64,000 bases of DNA. Source: Sphingomonas oligophenolica (lineage in GTDB: Bacteria; Pseudomonadota; Alphaproteobacteria; Sphingomonadales; Sphingomonadaceae). The notes below the pieces were generated by a model, which worked only from the letters and a program-made list of their open reading frames with translations, did no database searches and was not told the DNA's origin. Positions 36,261 to 44,184 of the stretch are shown here, piece after piece (position 1 is the stretch's first letter; every line of letters starts with the position of its first letter). Where the stretch lies: the NCBI RefSeq assembly GCF_006438955.1, contig NZ_RCZK01000007.1, positions 62,001 through 126,000 of the forward strand. The letters are read 5' to 3'. The position numbers and the translations under genes were made by a program.

Positions 36261-36973
36261 TCGCCGTCGAGCTCGGGATAGTGGCGGAAGATGCCCTGTT
36301 CGTTGAACGGGAGGCGGCGGTCGCTCTTGAGATAGGCGGCGAGGGCGGGGAGTTCGGCGACGCAATCGTGGAGGTGGATCAGCGCGGGGTAATCGGGTTC
36401 GAGCGTCTTCATCCGCCGCGGGAACATGTAACGCAGCCCCTCGACGAGCTGGAACAGCGAGCAATCGGCATAGGTCCAGCGATTGCCGATCAGGCAATCG
36501 CCGACGTTGGCGTTGGCCGCCTGTTCGAAATGACGGAGGAATTTTGGCGTCCGCTCGTCTCGGAACTGCTGGGCGGCGCGCGCCGCCTCCGGCCTCTGAT
36601 CCTCGTAATAGTCCATCATCGCGAGCGGGTGGTGGACGTTGTGGACCTCTGCGACGATGTCCGCGATCGTCAGCTGGAGCTGGTGGAGCCAGTATCGGTC
36701 CGCCATCCCCGACGGCGCGAGCTGGTGGCGCTCGCCGAGGAACATCAGGATGTTGGCGACCTGCGCAATGCCGGTGCCGTCGATGCCCAGAAACGGCGGC
36801 GCGAATGGGCCTTGGCCGGTTTCGTCGCGGCGCTTCATCTCTTCGACCAGCGCGTCGGCCCCCTGTTCGCGCGCGCAATCGGCATAGGGGATTTCGGCGG
36901 CTTCGAGCGGCAGGCGGATGAATTCGCCGCGGCCCTGGATTGTCGGCCAATACCAGAGTTTGTAGGCGATCAG
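36257..36973 (-). CDS. Glutathione S-transferase, probably starting at CTG
   Basis: Read from CTG 36973 this is a 238-residue GST with a normal thioredoxin-fold N-terminus: IAYKLWYWPTIQGRGEFIRL, then PPFLGIDGTGIAQVANILMF. The helical C-terminal domain includes NRWTYADCSLFQLVEGLRYM. The first ATG in frame (36838) would cut off 45 residues and the glutathione-binding strand, and no ATG, GTG or TTG occurs in frame just upstream. CTG 36973 overlaps the bolA stop (CTGA) and follows GGGGAAAG. Glutathione conjugation is probable; the electrophile is unknown. Confidence 0.85.
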   Translation of the reverse strand: MIAYKLWYWPTIQGRGEFIRLPLEAAEIPYADCAREQGADALVEEMKRRDETGQGPFAPPFLGIDGTGIAQVANILMFLGERHQLAPSGMADRYWLHQLQLTIADIVAEVHNVHHPLAMMDYYEDQRPEAARAAQQFRDERTPKFLRHFEQAANANVGDCLIGNRWTYADCSLFQLVEGLRYMFPRRMKTLEPDYPALIHLHDCVAELPALAAYLKSDRRLPFNEQGIFRHYPELDGE

Positions 36974-37266
36974 CTTTCCCCGGACGCGCGGGTCTTGATG
37001 GCCAGCGCGTGGATCCGGGTCTTCAACAATTCGGCGAGCGCGTTGTTCACCAGCCGCTGGCGCGCGACCCGGGTGAGCCCAACGAATGCCGAGCTCTCGA
37101 TCTCGACGCGGAAATGCGATTCGCCGGTGCCGTCGTCGCCCATATGCCCGGCGTGCTGGTCGCTTTCGTTGACGACGACGAGCGCGGTGGGCGCGAGCAT
37201 CGCGTTGAGACGGGACAAAATTTGGTCGGTGACGGCGGTGGAGGGTGCGGTGGCAGGCTGGTTCAT
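36970..37266 (-). CDS. BolA family transcription/iron-sulfur regulator
   Basis: A 98-residue BolA-like protein: ILSRLNAMLAPTALVVVNES, then DQHAGHMGDDGTGESHFRVE and VGLTRVARQRLVNNALAELL. BolA proteins pair with monothiol glutaredoxins in Fe-S handling and influence cell shape and stress response; the conserved His residues in the DQHAGH and ESHF stretches suit a cluster ligand. ATG 37266 gives the usual family length. First gene of a coupled operon, divergent from a DnaJ-domain gene only 35 bases away, so the two promoters overlap. Confidence 0.93.
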   Translation of the reverse strand: MNQPATAPSTAVTDQILSRLNAMLAPTALVVVNESDQHAGHMGDDGTGESHFRVEIESSAFVGLTRVARQRLVNNALAELLKTRIHALAIKTRASGES

Positions 37267-37301
37267 CGATCCTATATAGCGCGTTTTCGCGGAAATGCGG
37301 G

Positions 37302-37910
37302 GTGTGGAATTTGGCGGACGGCGAGCGGAAGGCACGACCAAGCCCGCGCTTTCACGGGCGCGTCGAGGGCGCGGGGCGGGCGTGCATGGAGCCGGGCTGC
37401 GTGGAGCCGGGCGAATTCCGCGCGCCGCCGCTCGAAGGCGCGAGTGACGGGGGACCACCCAACTTTCGCTGGTACTGCCTCGACCATGTCCGGGCGTTCA
37501 ATGCGCGCTACAATTATTTCAACGGGATGACCGCGGATGAAATCCACCACGCCCAGCGCCCGCTGGCAGGGTGGGAGCGCGAAACGCGCGCGTTCGCGAC
37601 CGCGGGGGGCGATCGGGCGCCGCGGTGGAGCGACTTCAGCGACCCGCTCGACGCGATCGCGGCGCGGTTCAGGCGGGAGGTCGCGCCCGAGCGCAGCGAC
37701 GGCAAGCCGCTGTCGGGGCAGGACCGCGAGAGCCTGCGCGTGCTGGGTCTCGCGGCGGATGCGGACCGGACGGGGTTGCGCAAGCGCTATTCGGATTTGG
37801 TGCGGCGCTATCATCCCGACCGCAACGGCGGGGATCGCAGCCATGAGGCGATCCTGCAAAAGGTGATCGCGGCGTATCAACAACTGCGCCAGGCGCCTGC
37901 GTTCATGTGA
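37302..37910 (+). CDS. DnaJ-domain protein (C-terminal J domain)
   Basis: About 202 residues. The N-terminal part has FHGRVEGAGRACMEPGCVEP and FRWYCLDHVRAFNARYNYFN, a Cys/His-containing region that may bind metal and is typical of a small alphaproteobacterial family. The C-terminal J domain, ESLRVLGLAADADRTGLRKR and SDLVRRYHPDRNGGDRS, keeps the HPD motif that stimulates Hsp70 (DnaK). A J domain at the C-terminus is unusual compared with DnaJ itself. Start uncertain: GTG 37302 or TTG 37311. The gene ends one base before the convergent GST gene. Confidence 0.85.
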   Translation: MWNLADGERKARPSPRFHGRVEGAGRACMEPGCVEPGEFRAPPLEGASDGGPPNFRWYCLDHVRAFNARYNYFNGMTADEIHHAQRPLAGWERETRAFATAGGDRAPRWSDFSDPLDAIAARFRREVAPERSDGKPLSGQDRESLRVLGLAADADRTGLRKRYSDLVRRYHPDRNGGDRSHEAILQKVIAAYQQLRQAPAFM

Positions 37911-38561
37911 TCAGTCGCGGTCGGGCGCGCCAAGCGGGAAATAAGCGCGATACGGGCGCGCCTCGTCGACCGCGCGCGCGACGCTGGGGCGCGCAAGGAG
38001 GCGTTGGCGATACGCGGTGACGTGGGGGAAGCGGTCGCCGACCGGGTGGGTCCAGTCGGCGTAGAACAAGGCAGGCGCGGCGGCGCAATCGGCCAGGCTG
38101 AAATCGCCCGAGGCCCACTCGCGGCTCACCATCCGGTCGTCGAGAATCGCATAGGCGGTGTCGAGCAACGCGCGTGCCTTGTCGTCGCCGATCGGGTCGC
38201 GGTCGCCGGGTGTGCGCATCGCGTTGGCGACGATGCTGGTCATCGGCGTCATCACGTAATTGTCGAAGAACCGATCCCACAGCCGCACCTCGATCGCGGC
38301 ATCGGGGTCGGCGGGAATCAGCGCGACCGGGCCGGGGTGATGGATGCCAAGATACTCGATGATGCTCGTCGCTTCGGGGATCACCCGATCGCCCTCGCGC
38401 AACACCGGGAAGCGCTTGAGCGGCCAGATCGACGCGAGTTCAGCCATCATTGCCGCGTCCTGATCGAGCGACCGCAGCGTATAGGGAATGGCGTTTTCGT
38501 AGAAGGCGATTTCCGCCTTCCAGCAATAGGAGGAGAAAGGGTGGGCGAAGAGCTCGATCAT
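37911..38561 (-). CDS. Glutathione S-transferase family protein
   Basis: A 216-residue GST with an N-terminal thioredoxin fold: IELFAHPFSSYCWKAEIAFY, PLKRFPVLREGDRVIPEATS (the SNAIL/TRAP-like Glu-Ala-Thr-Ser glutathione site) and IIEYLGIHHPG. The C-terminal helical domain ends FSLADCAAAPALFYADWTHP. Last gene of the seven-gene operon that starts with the VOC gene at 41825; its ATG overlaps the SRPBCC gene stop (ATGA). With another GST in the same operon, a glutathione-dependent step is likely, but the substrate is unknown. Confidence 0.9.
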   Translation of the reverse strand: MIELFAHPFSSYCWKAEIAFYENAIPYTLRSLDQDAAMMAELASIWPLKRFPVLREGDRVIPEATSIIEYLGIHHPGPVALIPADPDAAIEVRLWDRFFDNYVMTPMTSIVANAMRTPGDRDPIGDDKARALLDTAYAILDDRMVSREWASGDFSLADCAAAPALFYADWTHPVGDRFPHVTAYRQRLLARPSVARAVDEARPYRAYFPLGAPDRD

Positions 38562-39019
38562 GATTCCGCGATCCGCTTCGCGACGGTTTCGAGCTGTTCG
38601 GCGACCTTGGTCCAGCCCGTCTCGAACCCCATCGCCTGATGTTGCTCCATCGCTTCCCGCGTCCAGTGGCGTGCGCCGCCGCGGTAGCGGGTCTGGTCGC
38701 CCTCCGGCGCGAAATCCATGAATCCGACGATGAACGGCCCTTGCGGATACCAGCCGTCGCGGAACGCGTCGGTGAAGACGATGCGGCGTTCGGGGAGGAC
38801 CTCGAGATAGACACCCTCGTTGGGCTGCACCTCGTCGTGGGGGCCGTACATCGTGATGGCCGAGCGACCGCCGACGCGCAGGTCCATCGCGACCACCTCG
38901 GCGCGCCATGGTGCAGGGCAGAACCATTCTGCGAGATGGTCTGTATAAGCCCTCCACACCGCGGCGACGGGGGCGTCGATCAAGCGTTCGATCGAGAGTT
39001 CGAAGGTCTCGCCGTTCAT
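38558..39019 (-). CDS. SRPBCC (AHSA1-like) domain protein
   Basis: A 153-residue START-fold protein: FELSIERLIDAPVAAVWRAY, WFCPAPWRAEVV, GGRSAITMYGPHDE, GVYLEVLPERRIVFTDAFRD and the C-terminal TGWTKVAEQLETVAKRI. It probably binds a small hydrophobic ligand. It overlaps both neighbours by four bases (ATGA), placing it between the VOC and GST genes of the operon. It is a different subtype from the AHSA1-like protein at 3191-3694, so the two are not recent duplicates. Confidence 0.88.
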   Translation of the reverse strand: MNGETFELSIERLIDAPVAAVWRAYTDHLAEWFCPAPWRAEVVAMDLRVGGRSAITMYGPHDEVQPNEGVYLEVLPERRIVFTDAFRDGWYPQGPFIVGFMDFAPEGDQTRYRGGARHWTREAMEQHQAMGFETGWTKVAEQLETVAKRIAES

Positions 39020-39513
39020 GCCTCGGCGCCTGCGGTCCAGGCGGTCTCGAGCGTGGCGATATCGATCTTCTTTATCGTCATCATCGCCTCCATCGCGCGT
39101 TTGGCCGCGGCGGGATTGCTGGTGTCGGTCATCATCCGCATCAGCGCGCGCGGGGTGATCTGCCACGACAGGCCGAAGCGATCCTTGCACCAACCACAAT
39201 CGCTCGCTTTGCCGCCATTGTCGACGATCGCGTTCCAATAACGATCGGTCTCTTCCTGATCGTCGGTGTACACCTGGAACGAGATCGCCTCGTCGAACGT
39301 GAAGTGCGGCCCGCCGTTGAGCCCGAGGAAGCGCATGCCGAGGACCGCGAACTCGACGGTCAGCTCGTTGCCCGCCCGGCCCGAGGGGTAGTCGGCCGGC
39401 GCGGCGTGGCGCGCGTCGACGTGGCTGTAGGGGAAGGTGGCGGCGTAGAATTCGGCGGCCTCGCGGGCGTTGCCGTCGAACCACAGGCAGGGTGCGATCT
39501 TGGTGTCCATCAT
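39016..39513 (-). CDS. VOC-family protein (PhnB-like glyoxalase fold)
   Basis: A 165-residue vicinal-oxygen-chelate fold protein of the PhnB / 3-demethylubiquinone methyltransferase-like group: APCLWFDGNAREAAEFYAAT, ELTVEFAVLGMRFLGLNGGP, then CGWCKDRFGLSWQITPRAL and MEAMMTIKKIDIATLE. The family often has non-enzymatic metal-poor members; no clear Glu/His metal set could be confirmed. ATG 39513 or the adjacent 39510 starts it. It is coupled to the SRPBCC gene (ATGA) and lies 12 bases after the tandem VOC gene. Confidence 0.87.
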   Translation of the reverse strand: MMDTKIAPCLWFDGNAREAAEFYAATFPYSHVDARHAAPADYPSGRAGNELTVEFAVLGMRFLGLNGGPHFTFDEAISFQVYTDDQEETDRYWNAIVDNGGKASDCGWCKDRFGLSWQITPRALMRMMTDTSNPAAAKRAMEAMMTIKKIDIATLETAWTAGAEA

Positions 39514-39525
39514 GGTCTCCGTGCT

Positions 39526-40308
39526 TTACGCGGCGCCGGCGCCGACCGCGCCAAACACCACGCCATGCGGATCAGTCGCGACGATGATCCGCCCGCCACC
39601 AGGAACGTCGTGGGGGCCCATCATCACGGTGCCGCCCACGTCGGCGACTTTCTGCGCGCTGGCGTCGATATCCGGGGTGCGGAAATAGAATCGCCAGCCG
39701 GGGTCGGGGCCTTCGCCGGGATACTGCATCGTCGCGCCGATCTGCTGCCCCGCGATGTCGATGAAGATATAATCGCCCATGTCGCCGGGCATTTCCATTT
39801 TGTCGGGGTAGGTCCACCCGAACACCTCGGCGTAGAAGGCGTTGGCCGCGCGCTGATCGGGGGTGATCAGCTCGTTCCAGTTGCACTTGCCCATCCCATT
39901 GCGATCATAGGCGCCGCTGGCGTCGGGGCTCGATCCGCGCATGATGTAGAAGGGGATGCCCTGCGGATCGGTCGCGAAGGCAAAGCGGCCGACATCGGGG
40001 ATGTCTGTAGGGGGTACGATCAACGCGCCGCCCGCCGCCTGGATTTTTGTGGCGGAGGCGTCGACGTCGTCGACCCCGATGTAGAACAGCCAGGTCGACT
40101 TTGCACCGTTCGCAGCCATGTCGTCAGTCAGTCGCATCACCCCGCCGACCTGATCGCCGCCGACGGTTGCGATCATCCGATAATCCATGTCGCCCGCAGG
40201 CTGGGCTTCCACGCTCCAGCCGATGACGAGATCGTAGAACGCCTTCGACGCATCGGGGTCGGCGGTCATGAGTTCGTACCAGATCGGGGTGCCGTGGGGA
40301 TTGGCCAT
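39526..40308 (-). CDS. Two-domain VOC-family protein (glyoxalase-fold tandem)
   Basis: A 260-residue protein built of two glyoxalase-like halves. The first starts NPHGTPIWYELMTADPDASK, the second NWNELITPDQRAANAFYAEV; each ends in a similar DPHG/DPQG strand (FATDPQGIPFYIMRG and VATDPHGVVFGAVG). These tandem proteins resemble those annotated as hydroxylase-like or bleomycin-resistance-like; their reactions are mostly unknown. The start at 40308 is chosen because the family starts MANPHGTP. Fourth gene of the minus-strand operon. Confidence 0.88.
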   Translation of the reverse strand: MANPHGTPIWYELMTADPDASKAFYDLVIGWSVEAQPAGDMDYRMIATVGGDQVGGVMRLTDDMAANGAKSTWLFYIGVDDVDASATKIQAAGGALIVPPTDIPDVGRFAFATDPQGIPFYIMRGSSPDASGAYDRNGMGKCNWNELITPDQRAANAFYAEVFGWTYPDKMEMPGDMGDYIFIDIAGQQIGATMQYPGEGPDPGWRFYFRTPDIDASAQKVADVGGTVMMGPHDVPGGGRIIVATDPHGVVFGAVGAGAA

Positions 40309-40327
40309 GTCGTGTCTCCTGCCTGGA

Positions 40328-40681
40328 TTACTGATCAAGGATCGCCTGGAAGCCGCCGAAGATCATGCGCTTGCCGTCGAGCGGCATCGGATCGCCGGGT
40401 TGCATCCGCAAATCTTCCATCACCTTCTTCATCCCCGCGTCGCGGGTCGCCTTGTCGGGCCATTCGATCCAGCTGAAGACCACCGTCTCGTCCTCGGTTG
40501 CCAGGACCGCGCGGCGGAAGTCGGTAACCTTGCCGTCTGGAACGTCGTCCGCCCAGCATTCGACCACGCGCGTCGCGCCGTAATCCTTGAAGATCGGCGC
40601 GGCCTTTTCGGCAAAGGCGAGATAGGCTTCTTGCGAACTGCTCGCGAGGACGGGGAGAACCAAGCCATCGACATAGATCAT
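40328..40681 (-). CDS. DUF1428 family protein
   Basis: A 117-residue protein matching the DUF1428 family (ferredoxin-like dimeric alpha/beta-barrel): YVDGLVLPVLASSSQEAYLA, APIFKDYGATRVVECWADDV and FSWIEWPDKATRDAGMKKVM, then MPLDGKRMIFGGFQAIL. The function is unknown; its presence among VOC, GST and SRPBCC genes suggests a role in small-molecule handling. It starts 28 bases after the GST stop and ends 19 bases before the tandem VOC gene. Confidence 0.9.
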   Translation of the reverse strand: MIYVDGLVLPVLASSSQEAYLAFAEKAAPIFKDYGATRVVECWADDVPDGKVTDFRRAVLATEDETVVFSWIEWPDKATRDAGMKKVMEDLRMQPGDPMPLDGKRMIFGGFQAILDQ

Positions 40682-40709
40682 GGGTTTGCTCCTGTTTGTG
40701 GGAATGCGC

Positions 40710-41354
40710 TCAGGCCGCCACGTTGTCGAAGGTGGCGATGTGATCGGCCATCGCCTTGCGGTGGGCGGGGCGCGCTTCGCCGCGGGCGACATAAGCGGCG
40801 AGCTTGGGAAAGCCGTCGAGCTGACCCGAACCGCGCAGGCCGCCGAGGACGGAGATCATCATCAGGTCCGCGGCGGTGAAGTCGTCGCCGTCGATCCAGT
40901 CGCGGTCGCCGAATGCGGTCTCGAGATCGGCGAGACGACGGTGGAGGTCTTCGACAACCTTGGCATGGCGCGCCCCGGACCAGTCGCGATCCGCCTCGAA
41001 CACGTCGTTGATGGCGAGCGCCATGACGTATGGCTCGACCGAATTGAGCGCAGAGATGAGCCATTGCATCATCCGCGCGCGGCCTGCGGGATCGGCTGGG
41101 ATCAACCGGCCCGCACGCTCGGCGATGTGGAGGACGATCGCGCCCGATTCGAAGATTTCGACGTCGTCGTCGCGATAGGTCGGGACCTGGCCGAACGGCT
41201 GATAACAGCGGTGCGCCGGGGTTTTGGCGTCGGTGATCAGCGTCACCTCATACGGCTGGCGGACTTCCTCGAACGCCCAGCGCGGACGCAGATCGCGGAC
41301 GAAGCCGCGGGCGAATTCGGGCACCCAGGCAAAAGTAGTAATCGTGGGATTCAT
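40710..41354 (-). CDS. Glutathione S-transferase family protein
   Basis: A 214-residue GST with N-terminal domain ITTFAWVPEFARGFVRDLRP and QVPTYRDDDVEIFESGAIVL (the Glu-Ser-Gly-Ala glutathione-binding turn), then a helical domain with LADLETAFGDRDWIDGDDFT and AADLMMISVLGGLR. The second GST of this operon. The two GSTs (with 37911-38561) differ clearly in sequence, so they are not a recent duplication and may act on different steps. It lies 36 bases after the first VOC gene. Confidence 0.9.
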   Translation of the reverse strand: MNPTITTFAWVPEFARGFVRDLRPRWAFEEVRQPYEVTLITDAKTPAHRCYQPFGQVPTYRDDDVEIFESGAIVLHIAERAGRLIPADPAGRARMMQWLISALNSVEPYVMALAINDVFEADRDWSGARHAKVVEDLHRRLADLETAFGDRDWIDGDDFTAADLMMISVLGGLRGSGQLDGFPKLAAYVARGEARPAHRKAMADHIATFDNVAA

Positions 41355-41390
41355 CGCGGTTCCTCGCTGCTCGCTGATCGCGGAGTTCGG

Positions 41391-41825
41391 TCAGGCGGTT
41401 GCGTCCGCCATGTGCTCGGGGCCGTTGGCGGCGGCGACGGGGTCCATCCAGAACGGCCCGAAGCCGTGGCCATCGGGATCGGCGAACGCGCGCGAATACA
41501 TGAAGCCTTCGTCTTCGGGGCCGTGCAACTCGGTGCCCCCGGCGGCGATCGCCGCTTCGGTGATCGCATCGACGTCGGCGCGGCTGTCCAGTCCCAGCGC
41601 GAGCAGCATGCCGCTCGTCGTGGTCGCATCGATGATCCGCTTGGGCGTGAAGGTCGAATAGAAGGCGTGGTTCAGCAGCATGAAGCTGATGGTGTCCGAC
41701 CAGGTCATCGCCGAACCTTGTTCGTTGGAGAAGCTGTCGTTCTTCATCATCCCGATCGCTTGATAGAAGGCGGTCGACCGGGCGACATCCGCGACGGGCA
41801 GGTTCACGAAGATCATCTTGGACAT
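41391..41825 (-). CDS. VOC-family glyoxalase-fold protein
   Basis: A 144-residue single-domain VOC protein: KMIFVNLPVADVARSTAFYQ, then WSDTISFMLLNHAFYSTFTP, ADVDAITEAAIAAGGTELHG and FADPDGHGFGPFWMDPVA. This is the lactoylglutathione-lyase-like group that sphingomonads and rhizobia often place beside GST genes. It is the first gene of the minus-strand operon and lies 66 bases from the divergent HxlR regulator, whose target it probably is. Confidence 0.9.
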   Translation of the reverse strand: MSKMIFVNLPVADVARSTAFYQAIGMMKNDSFSNEQGSAMTWSDTISFMLLNHAFYSTFTPKRIIDATTTSGMLLALGLDSRADVDAITEAAIAAGGTELHGPEDEGFMYSRAFADPDGHGFGPFWMDPVAAANGPEHMADATA

Positions 41826-41891
41826 CTGAATATCACTCCCTTGCGAGTCGGCATTTGCATTTTCTGCCCCCGCTGGTTATTAAAAGCAACC

Positions 41892-42590
41892 ATGAAGTCA
41901 GGAAAAGTAACAAGAGGAGCAGAGTCCACGACGAAACGGTGGTATGACGATGCGTGCGGCACCGCACTCGCGCTCGAGTTCGTTGGGGAGCGCTGGTCCC
42001 TGCTGGTGATGCGCGAGCTGGTCTTCGGGCCGCGACGGTTCGGTGAGATCAAGACGAATTTGCCCGGGATCAGCGCCAACGTGCTGACCCAGCGGCTTGA
42101 GAGCCTCGAGACGGCGGGGATTCTCGTGCGGCGGCGGCTGCCGTCGCCCGCAAACGTCCAGGTTTATGACCTCACGCGGTGGGGCCATGAGGCGGCGCCG
42201 TTGATGCGCGACCTTGGGCGCTGGGCGGCGCGGTCGCCGCGGCACGACCCGATGGCGTTCATGTCAGGCGCTTCGGCGATGATGTCGCTGCAGACGCTGG
42301 TCGATCCGGCGCGCGTGACCGATGCCGAGATGACCGTCGCGTTCGCAATGCCCGCCGACCACTTCGTGGTGCGCACCGGGCGCGATGGCGTAACGGTGGT
42401 CCGCGGTGCGGAGGATCGCGCCGACGTCGCCTTTACCGGCGACACGATGGCAATGCGGCGGACGATCTACGGCAAGGAAGGATTCGATCGCGAGGGAACG
42501 CTCGCTCTCTCCGGCGACCCGGCCATCGCGCAGGCGTTCGTCGATCTGTTCGCGCTGCCCGAAAAAGCCGACGCTGCGGCTACTGGCTGA
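41892..42590 (+). CDS. HxlR-family regulator with C-terminal SCP2-like domain
   Basis: A 232-residue regulator. The HxlR winged helix is clear: CGTALALEFVGERWSLLVMR, ELVFGPRRFGEIKTNLPGIS and ANVLTQRLESLETAGILVRR. After residue about 120 a second domain resembling SCP2 or alkyl-sulfatase C-terminal folds (MTVAFAMPADHFVVRTGRDG, GDPAIAQAFVDLF) could bind a hydrophobic ligand and act as sensor. It is divergent from the VOC/GST operon across 66 bases; GGTT and AACC half-sites just before its ATG hint at an operator. Its 3' end overlaps the convergent VOC gene by 11 bases. Confidence 0.9.
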   Translation: MKSGKVTRGAESTTKRWYDDACGTALALEFVGERWSLLVMRELVFGPRRFGEIKTNLPGISANVLTQRLESLETAGILVRRRLPSPANVQVYDLTRWGHEAAPLMRDLGRWAARSPRHDPMAFMSGASAMMSLQTLVDPARVTDAEMTVAFAMPADHFVVRTGRDGVTVVRGAEDRADVAFTGDTMAMRRTIYGKEGFDREGTLALSGDPAIAQAFVDLFALPEKADAAATG

Positions 42591-43002
42591 CCGGAGCGCC
42601 GATCGACCAGGTGTAGCCGAACGGATCGTCGATCTGGCCATAGCGGTCGCCCCAGAACATGTTCTCGAGTGGCATCCGCGCGCTCGCCCCCGCCTTCACC
42701 GCGCGATCGAACCACGCGTCGGCATCATCGACCTGGAGATGGAGGACTAAGCCCGATGGCGACACCGAGCCGGTATCGCCGGGGCCTTGATATTCGGGGA
42801 ATTCGTCGTTGAGCATCAGCGAGGCGCCATTGAGAAGAAGGTGCGCGTGCATCAGGCGCTTGCCGTCGTCGGCGAGCATCCGGCGCTGTTCCTCGGCGCC
42901 GAATGCGGCGGTGTAGAAATCGATCGCCTCGACGGCGCGATTGTCGCGGATCGTCAGATGCGGGGTCAGCCCGGTCGCCGGGCCCCGAGGTGCTTCGGGC
43001 AT
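42580..43002 (-). CDS. VOC-family protein (PhnB-like)
   Basis: A 140-residue glyoxalase-fold protein: GLTPHLTIRDNRAVEAIDFY, TAAFGAEEQRRMLADDGKRL, MHAHLLLNGASLMLNDEFPE and ENMFWGDRYGQIDDPFGYTW. This is the classical PhnB-like group whose function is uncertain. It is convergent with the HxlR gene and overlaps its end by 11 bases, so it belongs to a separate transcript from the seven-gene operon, although it is of the same family type. Confidence 0.9.
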   Translation of the reverse strand: MPEAPRGPATGLTPHLTIRDNRAVEAIDFYTAAFGAEEQRRMLADDGKRLMHAHLLLNGASLMLNDEFPEYQGPGDTGSVSPSGLVLHLQVDDADAWFDRAVKAGASARMPLENMFWGDRYGQIDDPFGYTWSIGAPVSQ

Positions 43003-43146
43003 CGCGATTCTCCTCGGCCTCTTCGCGCATCGCGCGCGAGTCGGCGCGGCGAGACTTTACCCGATATTGCGTAATGGCGCGAAGACATCTCGACTTGTGC
43101 GGTCGGCACGCGTTAGGGGACACGCCACGAAAGGCGCATTCCCGCG

Positions 43147-44151
43147 ATGACCAATATTCCCAACACCCAACCCGACAGCCGCGAAACCACGATCATGGAC
43201 GCCCCCGACAAGATGGTGAGCGTGCGCGACGTGTTCGGGCTCGACCTCGACATGGAATGCCCCGCGTTCAGCGAGGCGGACGAACGCGTCCCCGATCTCG
43301 ATCCCGCCTATGTGTTCGACGCCGACACGACGCATGCGGTGCTCGCGGGGTTCGCGCATAACCGCCGCGTCATGGTGCAAGGCTATCACGGCACCGGCAA
43401 GTCGACGCATATCGAGCAGGTCGCCGCACGGCTCAACTGGCCGTGCATCCGGATCAACCTGGACGCGCATATCAGCCGGATCGACCTGGTCGGGCGCGAC
43501 GCGATCGTACTCAAGGACGGTCAGCAGGTCACCGAATTCCGCGAGGGATTGCTTCCGTGGGCGCTGCAGACCCCGACCGCGCTGGTGTTCGACGAATATG
43601 ACGCAGGGCGTCCCGACGTCATGTTCGTGATCCAGCGCGTGCTCGAGACCGAGGGCAAGCTGACCTTGCTCGACCAGAATCGCGTGATCCGCCCGAACCC
43701 GTGGTTCCGGCTGTTCGCGACCGCCAATACGGTAGGGCTGGGCGATACCAGCGGGCTGTATCACGGCACGCAGCAGATCAACCAGGGCCAGATGGACCGG
43801 TGGAACATCGTCGTCACGCTGAACTATTTGCCTGCCGCGGTCGAGGCGCAGATCGTGCTCGCCAAGTCGGGCGAATATGACAAGCCCGATGGCAAGAAGA
43901 CCGTCGACGACATGGTCCGCGTCGCCGACCTGACGCGGCGCGGGTTTATCAACGGCGACATCTCGACGGTGATGAGTCCGCGCACGGTGATCACCTGGGC
44001 GCAGAACGCGCTGATCTTCGGCGATGTCGGCTTCGCGTTCCGGCTGTCGTTCCTGAACAAATGCGACGAGGCGGAGCGGCCGCTGGTGGCGGAATATTAC
44101 CAGCGTGTGTTCGGGAAGGATCTGCCCGAGAGCGTGGTGGGGAAGGCTTGA
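43147..44151 (+). CDS. cobS: Aerobic cobaltochelatase subunit CobS (AAA+ MoxR-like ATPase)
   Basis: A 334-residue AAA+ ATPase that, with CobT and CobN, inserts cobalt into hydrogenobyrinate diamide in aerobic cobalamin synthesis. Present are the CobS N-terminus [20 protein letters not shown], Walker [21 protein letters not shown], Walker [21 protein letters not shown] and the sensor region [20 protein letters not shown]. No CobN or other cob gene is nearby. In several alphaproteobacteria, cobST is separate from cobN. Between cobS and cobT lie two toxin-antitoxin-like genes. Confidence 0.95.
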   Translation: MTNIPNTQPDSRETTIMDAPDKMVSVRDVFGLDLDMECPAFSEADERVPDLDPAYVFDADTTHAVLAGFAHNRRVMVQGYHGTGKSTHIEQVAARLNWPCIRINLDAHISRIDLVGRDAIVLKDGQQVTEFREGLLPWALQTPTALVFDEYDAGRPDVMFVIQRVLETEGKLTLLDQNRVIRPNPWFRLFATANTVGLGDTSGLYHGTQQINQGQMDRWNIVVTLNYLPAAVEAQIVLAKSGEYDKPDGKKTVDDMVRVADLTRRGFINGDISTVMSPRTVITWAQNALIFGDVGFAFRLSFLNKCDEAERPLVAEYYQRVFGKDLPESVVGKA

Positions 44152-44184
44152 AGCCCTTCCCATCGAGGAACTGGAGCTAAGTCG

